A stretch of DNA of 60,000 nucleotides. Source: Nematostella vectensis. Lineage: Eukaryota; Cnidaria; Anthozoa; Actiniaria; Edwardsiidae. Positions 52,201-60,000 of the stretch are shown here, piece after piece. Each line of letters starts with the position of its first letter. The stretch's first letter is position 1. The notes below the pieces were generated by a model. The model was not told where the DNA came from. It was given only the letters and a program-made list of their open reading frames with translations, and did no database searches. The position numbers and the translations under genes are program-made. The stretch lies in contig NC_064042.1 of the NCBI RefSeq assembly GCF_932526225.1, forward strand, positions 6,133,540 to 6,193,539, read 5' to 3'.

Positions 52201-55200
52201 CTTAGATAAACCAGAGAAAACAAAGCTCATTAAGCTTGCTCCGTCTGGAAATGTTTCCGGTAGATATTCAACATATGTATTCAGATGCATCGCGTCGGCT
52301 TACCCACCAGTAACCAGTTACACGATTTACACAAATGGAACAAAGAGATACACAGGGACTGGTATATACTATGGCTACACACATATATTAGGTGCTGCGG
52401 AGTTTACCTGTGAGCCTCACAGTGCAGCTGGATACGGTGCCAACAGCACAGTCACCATCATCACTATCGTCGACGGTAATGCGGCTTTCATGCCACTCCA
52501 ACAGCTAGACAATTAGACATGATTAGGGGCTGGCCATTTAATACCCAGAGATAACCTTTTCTGCACTACCCTGCGGCCTTGGGCTGTACATTCATCGGTC
52601 TGATATGTCTCCTTATTATTATCTTGTGTTTTTTTTGCTTTGTTTTTCAGTGCATCATTTCTTCCCTTTTAATCATCTCAGTGGAGGTGGTACAGTACTC
52701 GAAGGCTCATCCTTGTCTTTCTATTGCTATTTGCGTCACTGGCATGGTTATATCACATGGATCAAAAATGGCAAAGGGATGAACACGCTAACTACATTTT
52801 ATGAACTTCGGTTCGATCCTGTTACAAGAAAAGACGAAGGATTTTACGCTTGTGGATACATATTCAACGGCATCGAGTACATAGTACATCGCATAACGCA
52901 TTTAACCGTCGAGTGTAAGTGGAATAATTTAATTGGAATTACGGCCATTTTCACACGTTTTCTACCTAGTCAGTCTAAGATAGTTTTATGCCATATCCCT
53001 AACAGTTACCTTCAGGGGACAGGAAATACCGTCAAGATTCCTGCTTTTTATTCACACTTTGCTACCAAAGTATTTTGGTCACTATCGGTTTATTGGATTA
53101 AATAAATTGGTCTGCTATATTGATTGATTGCTAAAAAGAAGACGTCCTGCGGAAGAGATATTTTGGCTTATGATAATGATCTAAACACTGCTAGCGAAGT
53201 TTGTAGGCATGTATCATTTTCCATTGTATTATTGATGGTTGTGCTATAGGGTAGGGTTGCAGGCTACCATTTATAAATAGAAATTATGTCTTTTTCACTG
53301 ACTGGCATGTTCTTTTTTTTCCAGACAAGCCCGAGAAAACTCAGCTTCATTCATTGGGTAGTTCTTACTGCCATGGGTCCGCGATACCTCTCTACTGTAC
53401 AGCGGTCGCCAAACCCGCTGACATCCGGTACTTTCTGCGCATCAACAATCAACCGCTGGCCAACAACACCATTGGTCTATTTAACGTGTCACTAAGAATG
53501 CTGGGATATCACCTCTACACATGCGCACCAAGCAATAAAGTGGGAGAAGGCGAACACAGAAGTGTCAGGATTCACGTGCAAGGTAAAACACGAATTGATA
53601 CAAGTAATGATTTTTTGGCGTCTTTAACAAGTCAAACCTGGTGAAATCGTAACGTAAAAATTCTGAAACGCTTACAGGATTTTCTCTAAAGAGGGGAGAC
53701 GGAGTCACCGATACATAAAATCAAAATCCACGGTCGATTGTTTTTCTGCTATTTTCTAATAATATATTCGTGTATAATTTTTCCCATCTTCAGAGCCGCT
53801 GACGTCTGCGTCTATCCTACCTATCAATGGCACGAGGTTCACGGAGAAATCCACCGTTCAGTTGACATGCGCGGCTAATGAAGTGAATTCCCACGAGATA
53901 AGATGGACCAAGGACGGTGTTCTCGTGGGAGAGGGACAAACACTGATGATACAGTCAATAAACAGGACGGACGAAGGGGTGTACACGTGTACTATCAACA
54001 ACACGTGTAACGTGGTGTCTGCTGTCACATACATCGGAGTCGACTGTGAGTGTCACTCAGATCATCCAAACTACACGGATCTCGAAAACAGCAATCATTA
54101 CAGGGGATCTCGAGAGTGTTACTCAGATCAGCAATAGTCTGCGTAGCAAGCGTTTTGACCGTACGGTCTTTCTTCTCATTTCCTCGCCCTAAAAACACAC
54201 AGATACACTTGCTTTGCTGGCTAGAATCATTACTGCAAAGAATCTCAAGGAAAAATAACAACTGACAGTCTAATAAGCTGGTATGGCCAGCAGTGCCTGC
54301 GTCTTAATTTATAAGTTTGTAGTTCATCCTAGATTTCTGTCTTAACTTCGCAAGTGCGCTAGTTAGTAATGATATTATTTATAAGCATCGCGAATAGTTC
54401 AGGATAGTGCATACAAAGATTGGTCTGTTTTACGTTTTGGTTTTCGTATCCATCTATGAAATGCAGAAGAATTTCTGATTTGGCTTAGTAATAGTTTTAT
54501 ATAAAGGATAATTTCAGAATAATTAGATAACTGCGGTGACTTTCTAGATGTCAACATGGACCAACAAACGCTAAAATGTTCGTCCTTCCCGGGATTCATC
54601 ATCCTGTCCCTCGAGACCAACACCGCCCCACCTCCCAACATCACTTGTAACAATGGCCACGCGTCTTACAGAGGACTCGTCGCACACTCGAGTGGCAGTG
54701 TCATATCGTACAGGGTGGATTTACCGGACCCGGATGTGAGTGAGGTGAAATGTCGAGCTGAAGGCTTCCCAGGGACCGAGAACACGTACACTATTGGTAG
54801 GTACTTTAAGGGGAAGGTTCGAATAACCTGGAAATAACAATAGATACTTTTTATTTTTTTGTTCACTTACAAGCAGCATAGCAACGATAACCAAACAATG
54901 ACTATAATCATTTTATTTCTTGGTGGTTCTCTTTTTGTCGTTGTATTTTCTAGTAGTTTATATGTTACTCCGTAGGCCCATCATCTACTTCTCATTTGTT
55001 TTGTTTGTTTCATTTGTTTGCTTGTTTGTGTATTTTATCATATATCAATACTCTGCAAAAAAATACATTTTCAAATTAGAAAACAAGTTTTGCCATTACA
55101 GCTGTCGCTGATTCCGAATACATCCGGAATGGTAGCTTCAGAGTGACTAACGCGCGATATCCACCAAGCGACGCGATCAAAGGGAAGATCATCAAATCGG

Positions 55201-58175
55201 TATGTGCCATTCAGAGCGGTAGAACCTCGCTCATGTTTTGTGGTACTATGCCTCTTGCCTATTATCCTCGTGCCCGTGTCGTAGACACACAGGTTCGTCG
55301 TAGTGCACAAGGTGTCATCAGGGTTCAATACTTCGTGCGAGGCATGTGAAAAGAAACGATCAAGTTACTCCCATCCATGAAATCTTTCATGGCGCTAAAG
55401 TATAATATCATTATTATGAATTAAAGGCATTGGTTTTATTTCTAGATCAAAGAGTGTTTCGATGCTGCTTGTCTAAGGAGCTTGTCAGTAACATACAGGT
55501 ATGTCTTAGACTTTCAAGACCGATTAAGATTTAGTAATATGCGACCTGTCTACGGCATAGCCCTGAATTACACAGTACGACTGCAGAAGAGACTCTACGA
55601 CTCGAGTTGTATAAGTGCAGCATTCAACCTAATTGTGCCGTCTAAATCAGCCTTTACAGGTCGAAGCGCTCTTTGAATCCGCCCCCGCCCCCCCCCCCCC
55701 CTCCTTCTTTAAACCCTTGCTTCGACCCCCCCCCCTTTTCTTGGCATTTCCATATTGACATATCATGTCATTCGACCAAGTGGTTTGTTCTTGTTTTAGG
55801 GATGGCAGCCTTGTTGTTGACGTCTCTCTCGTCATAACTGCAAATATAACAAATCCTTTCCTGTCTGTTAAGGATACTCTTCTTCATAAGACGAAATTCT
55901 ACGGCCTTTCTGTCGATCCTTCAAGTATAGAAATGAGCGGTAGGCTTTTTACTTCTTCCGAATCCCTGTGGTTTCCTATGTAACGGTATGGAAGAAAATA
56001 GACTTTCCTACTGAAAAATGGTATTTTAAGGGCTTGCAGAGGAAGGCGCTATGAGCCAACGTTTACTAGCTTCCGACTTCTAAACAAAACACTTTGTTGT
56101 CGTTTGAGACTTTGTTATACAATGGGATACTTAAATCTGCGTTTTGGATTTTTGGGGGGATAATTTTTGCTCCTAGGTTTTTTTTTAGGCTAGCGATTTT
56201 TGGTGTTCAGGTATTTTTTTATTTCCCACGAGTATCCCTATCACTTTTACCCTGAATGACAACTTCTATGATTTAATTATTATTAAATAAATAAACAAAC
56301 AAACAAACAAATAAACAAATAAATAAATAATGATAATGATAATGATAATGATAATGGTAATGGTAATGGTAATGGTAATGGTAATGGTAATGGTAATGGT
56401 AATGGTAGTGGTAGTGGTAGTGGTAGTGGTAGTGGTAGTGGTAGTGGTAGTGGTAGTGGTAGTGGTAGTGGTAGTGGTAGTGGTAGTGGTAGTGGTAGTG
56501 GTAGTGGTAGTGGTAGTGGTAGTGGTAGTGGTAGTGGTAGTGGTAGTGGTAGTGGTAGTGGTAATGGTAATGGTAATGATGCTAGTTTATTTTCATCCGT
56601 TTGCAGCACTGGCATATTTACCAGTCACAAAATTAGAAAAGCGGTCCGACGAAGTCGTCAACCAGGAACCAGCCGTTAGCGGCCTGGCTGTGATGGTCGC
56701 CCTGTTGTTTGTTTCAAACTGTGCAACCATCATCTACTTTCTAAAATGCAAGAAATCAGGTAATAATGCACCAATCGTCAACATAGAAATCGTTCTCCCA
56801 AAATTTCGTTCAAGTACACTGTATTTGTATTTACAAAGACACACGCAAAAAAGTCTATCAATCTTTATTTTGCATAAAACGTATTTTAAAAATGTGTGAT
56901 CCCTACAAAGCTTATCGAGACAGGGGTACAATAGTCATTTTTACACTAAGAACTCTATTTCTTTTTTATTTCCTCAGGTACAGAGGAGAGGCCAAGGTAA
57001 AATATTTTCCTTCATTTACTTATAAGTCCTAGAGTTCCTAGATCGTCTTTATAAGCAATGTTTTTTTTATCATTATCGGTTTTAGACCAAATGTGGACGG
57101 ACGGGAGAAGAATTCTCAAACTCAGGTACAGTTATTTATCATCAATAAATAATTTCTGTGCCCGATCACGGGAGGTGGGGGGAGGGGTGGGGCTATCCTG
57201 CTCCTAACGGTAGCAGAATTATATTTTAATGCATTTTATTGAGATAAATGCAGGAATCGGAGTTATTAAAAAAAACGTTTCTCATATTGGCAGAAACAAC
57301 TTTCTAATAACAATTCTTTTCAGAGTATAACGATGCGGTGACTTGGCTTTAATTTAAATTTGGCGCGGTTTTTCGTTTTTATGTTATTTTATTCCGCGGT
57401 ATTGCGGTTTCTCTAGACTGCGCGGTTTACGATTATTGACTTATTTTGACGGTTTTGGCGTTCTTCTGTGCGGTGTTCGAACCCCCTTACGCCCCTCTCC
57501 TTAAATTCAATAAATTCGATTGTGTCAATACCCATCTACTAACCAAAGTCTTATAACATTTCCTAAATTAAAAATATAAATACAGTATATGATTACAATT
57601 CTTTTCAGAGTATAACGATGCAAGAAGGTCCTTTCTCGTCGCTACACACAGAAGGGCAAGCCGGGGCTCAACCAGGAGGAAGCTGCGAGTCAATGGGCCA
57701 ACTTTCATACTCAGAACGTAACGCTTCTCCAGAATACGATACAGTCACGCCAACCAAGACTGTCACGCAACACAACCAAGCACATGTCACGCGACCTAAG
57801 ATCTTTAGCAAAAGGAATCACGAATCAAGTACCAGTCTTTCTCGGGCTAATACGCCTTTAAAACAACTTCATAATACCAAGGCCATAAAGGAAAAGATTG
57901 AGAAGCCCGGTCACGTGACTATGGCTGCAAATGACGTCACAGCATCTACCGGAGCACGTGACCAGGAGCCATCGGCAATGTACCAGTCACTTGATTCAGT
58001 GTTTGTTAATGAGGCACAGTACGCGTCGCTGACCCCCCACACGCGCGCCTCAACAGATCACATGGCGTTTGTGTATGAGAACCTGGGCAGGGATAGCGCA
58101 AAGGAAACGGATTTCTGCCACCACCTGGATGTTGATCAACAAGAGTCGTCTCACGCTAATGCAACCACCGCGTGA
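49274..58175 (+). CDS. IgR-B: Ig/SEA single-pass receptor with ITAM-like tail, no FN3
   Basis: Fifteen exons: 49274-49349 (signal peptide), 50728-51111 (V-set-like), 51674-51928, 52206-52475, 52651-52914, 53325-53582, 53794-54045, 54548-54796 (six Ig-like), 55102-55199, 55446-55498 and 55800-55939 (SEA), 56607-56759 (TM), 56978-56996, 57086-57125, 57609-58175 (tail). All junctions keep frame: 1025 aa. Exon sizes match IgR-A except that the FN3 exon is absent; exon 11 joins the TM exon in the same phase 1. Domains 1, 2, 5, 6 and 7 and the tail are about 85-95% alike in protein to IgR-A. Domain 3 is about 64% alike, and domain 4 under about 30%. The tail keeps YQSL-x9-YASL and YENL. A surface recognition receptor is inferred. 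Confidence 0.88.
49794..50050. repeat. 131-bp tandem duplication in IgR-B intron 1
   Basis: ACAAGAAACATGTAGGAAAA at 49794 recurs with one or two changes at 49925. Both copies run through TGCAGTGCTATTCT and TTTTTTCTCAGCCTTCT. Two copies, about 90% alike. Confidence 0.85.
51205..51520. repeat. Dispersed repeat with AATAAGCGCC motifs
   Basis: TTACTCGATTTAACGCCTCC, TAATAAGCGCCCCCTC and CAATAAGCGCCTCCC occur at the left; CAATAAGCGCCTCCCTC and AATAAGCGCCCC recur at the right around an AT-rich middle. This layout is typical of an interspersed repeat. It lies between the domain 1 and domain 2 exons of IgR-B. No coding capacity. Confidence 0.5.
55510..55660. mobile_element. AGGCTGATTTAG-family element, right end
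   Basis: Contains TAGCCCTGAATTAC, ACGACTCGAGTTGT and the terminal GTCTAAATCAGCCTTTA, as in the 7706-7870 element. The left end is eroded. It lies within the SEA-coding part of IgR-B, in an intron. Confidence 0.65.
56336..56578. repeat. (GGTAAT/GGTAGT)n hexamer array
   Basis: About 40 hexamers: GGTAAT, then a long GGTAGT block, then GGTAAT again. It sits in the IgR-B intron where IgR-A has its FN3 exon. It ends 28 bases before the TM-exon acceptor. The TM frame stays open back through the array as Val/Met codons. Confidence 0.95.
57311..57622 (+). repeat. Duplicated splice acceptor and tail-exon start flanking 0.28 kb
   Basis: CAATTCTTTTCAGAGTATAA plus CGATGC occurs at 57311-57336 and again at 57597-57622, where it is the real start of the IgR-B tail exon. 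The first copy is cut off after CGATGC and leads into non-coding sequence. The segment between resembles the IgR-A last intron (28170-28400). Confidence 0.8.
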
Positions 58176-58288
58176 GCGCAACGATGACCTGTAACTTACT
58201 TGGTGACCAAGTACAACAGCCGCTTGACGCTGCTCCAACAACTAGAGCAAAACTTTGAAGCTAAAGGAAAACCAGTCTCACATAAATG

Positions 58289-58294
58289 AATAAA
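58289..58294 (+). terminator. Probable IgR-B polyadenylation signal
   Basis: AATAAA 114 bases after the stop codon, the first good signal downstream. Confidence 0.6.
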
Positions 58295-58889
58295 CTACCG
58301 CGTGAGTGAAAAAGGCGCTATATCGTCTAAAGCATTTTAATAGATCATAAAGAGGCCGCTTGTGGGGGGATTGGGGGTGCAGCAGCTGAACAGCAAGCGA
58401 AAGCTCGCTACGGAGTACTTCAGAGAGGGGATATCGTGTGTACGGCACAAGCTACAGCATTATTCATATCGTATTCTCGAAATAAACTTTGTAATAAGGT
58501 CCATAATTTTGTTTATATGTTGTATATTACATTTGAGCATATACATCATACACTTGTTGATGAGTAAAAAAACAGAATAAATTCGTTTTTTTATCGTTGA
58601 GTATCAAAGTACGAGCTCACATAGAATCTATTTTATCTGATAAAAAGTCAGTCAGATCTATAATTACATACCTTCAGTCTAAAATAAATCGACTTTACTT
58701 AACCCTTTCCAGACAAAGCTATTTGTGACTGGAAGGTGTAAGTCTTCCCCTCTCCTCGTATTTTTTTGAGCTGGTTTGGTTATGACTATAAAACATACAG
58801 AAAATCATCACCAACACGCAGAGAATCGCCACGCGTTATTTTGTGGCAGAATAAATTATGATGTCACAATGACGTCATAACTTCAATTT
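58295..58889. other. Convergent intergenic stretch, nothing recognised
   Basis: AT-rich sequence between IgR-B and the next gene on the minus strand. No element ends, RNA gene or coding frame were seen. Confidence 0.5.
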
Positions 58890-60000
58890 TTATCCATTTT
58901 TCCACTTTACATACAGCGTTGATTTGTCTAGCTTCGCCAAGAAGCTTTCATAAGTCGTTACCAGTTCTGCTCTGGTCTGAGCCGCCAGCCTCAGCATAAC
59001 GACAAAATGTGAGTTAAGTGCTCCCTGTCTCATCTCCAAGGCCTGGATGCGAAGCAGCAAGTCAAGATACCAGTCTATTTCACCGTACTTGATGTCGTAT
59101 ATGGTCGTGGGGGACTGGTAATGTTCGGAGATCAGCTCTGGTAATGAAGCGTTGCGCTCAAGGGATTCATCTGATGGTGACCCCTGCAAAAAGAGATATT
59201 GCATCATCATACACCATGCTACAGCGATTTTCAGCATTGTGCATACATTCCATAATTCACGCCGATAATTTCCAACAACAAGATCGCCTTCTGGTTCCTG
59301 TCATTCAAAGCCCTTGAAGCTTTTACATTAGCCAGCACTTAAATGGTTTCCCATCACGGCACAATCAAAAAGCGATAAATGTAATTTTTTGGTTTGAATG
59401 ACGGAAGGTTGAAAGCACTTTAGCTGTTGAAAATTATCTAAAAGAGTTCGCAGAACATTGAAAATTGAGTAATTTAAGATTACTTTACTTTGCAAAAGGT
59501 GTTAAACTCTTTGCTTGGAGTCTCATCTGTATATTCGCTGTTTTTGTTTAAGCGACGCAACCATTCATTTAAGCGATGTCTGTCAGTCCCAATATCCTCA
59601 GGCTGCGAATACTCGATTCCATCGTCCATAAGGCTCACAATTGCAGTCCCTTCTTGTTGTTTTTGGGTCCCAGTCTCTGGGTATTCGTGTTCGCTACCAG
59701 TCTCTTGTTGGTGTTCATACTGGGTCCCAGTCTTTTCTGGGTGTTCGTACTCGGTACCAGTCTCTTCTTGGTGTTCACACTTGGTACCAGTTTCTTCTGG
59801 ATGTTCGTGTTCGCTACAAGTCTCTTCTTGGTGCACGTATTCGGTCCCAGTCTCTTGTTGGTGTTCATACTGGGTCCCAGTCTCTTCTGGGTGTTCGTAT
59901 TCGGTACCAGTATCTTCTTGGTGCACGTATTCGGTCTCAGTCTCTTGTTGGTGTTCATACTGGGTCCCAGTCTCTTCTGGGTGTTCATATTCGGTACCAG
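58890..60000 (-). CDS. 3' end of an unrecognised gene with decapeptide repeats (5' end outside window)
   Basis: Two exons: 60000-59489 (continuing beyond the window) and 59183-58890, joined in phase 0 (FNTFCK to GSPSDES). The first encodes at least eleven copies of a ten-residue unit such as ETGTEYEHPE or ETGTQYEHQQ, from a 30-bp coding repeat. It is followed by DRHRLNEWLRRLNKNSEYTD. The last exon encodes 97 residues that look helical (YGEIDWYLDLLLRIQALEMR, QTRAELVTTYESFLAKL). The repeat region is strongly acidic with a regular Tyr. I recognise no family. The open frame, clean donor and acceptor and matched phase support a real gene. Confidence 0.6.

Noticed and set aside
56283-56615. Leu-Pro repeat protein on the minus strand
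   Set aside because: Complement reading of the GGTAAT/GGTAGT array; no start context or partner exon.

Overview
The window is eukaryotic, intron-rich, AT-rich genomic DNA. Conserved genes have vertebrate-like exon structures: glycerol kinase, ASCC2, RPS25. There are many short inverted-repeat elements, long minisatellites and a SEA/Ig receptor pair. This fits a cnidarian, most likely an anthozoan such as a sea anemone. That assignment is inference; no species marker was tested. All exon models were built by hand from splice sites, reading phase and protein similarity.

Layout. 281-4811 (+): the 3' two thirds of a glycerol kinase gene, 12 exons visible, 5' end outside the window. 4812-7186: convergent intergenic DNA with small elements. 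7187-24713 (-): complete ASCC2, 12 exons, about 794 aa. Its 3.3-kb intron holds an intronless SLC32/VIAAT-like transporter gene (10546-12006, -), and its first intron holds a 6.4-kb array of 32-bp units. 24714-24975: short divergent promoter shared with RPS25 (24976-27069, +, 3 exons). 27574-37666 (-) and 49274-58175 (+): two paralogous receptor genes in inverted orientation, called IgR-A and IgR-B here. 37667-49273: spacer with simple repeats, an old 0.7-kb duplication, an orphan Ig-like exon and a decayed multi-exon RING-type gene. 58890-60000 (-): 3' end of an unrecognised gene with a decapeptide-repeat region.

The most interesting system is the receptor pair. Each has a signal peptide, seven Ig-like exons, a SEA domain, one TM helix and a cytoplasmic tail with an ITAM-like YQSL-x9-YASL; IgR-A also has an FN3 domain. 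Both models keep an open frame through all exons. Most exons are about 90% alike in protein, but the third Ig domain is much less so and the fourth is almost unrelated. This looks like an invertebrate immune or allorecognition receptor locus.

A second, independent signal is that many long-unit tandem arrays start exactly at exon edges. The units carry copies of the splice site, and in the clearest cases the adjoining exon end. Examples occur in glycerol kinase, ASCC2, RPS25 and IgR-A.
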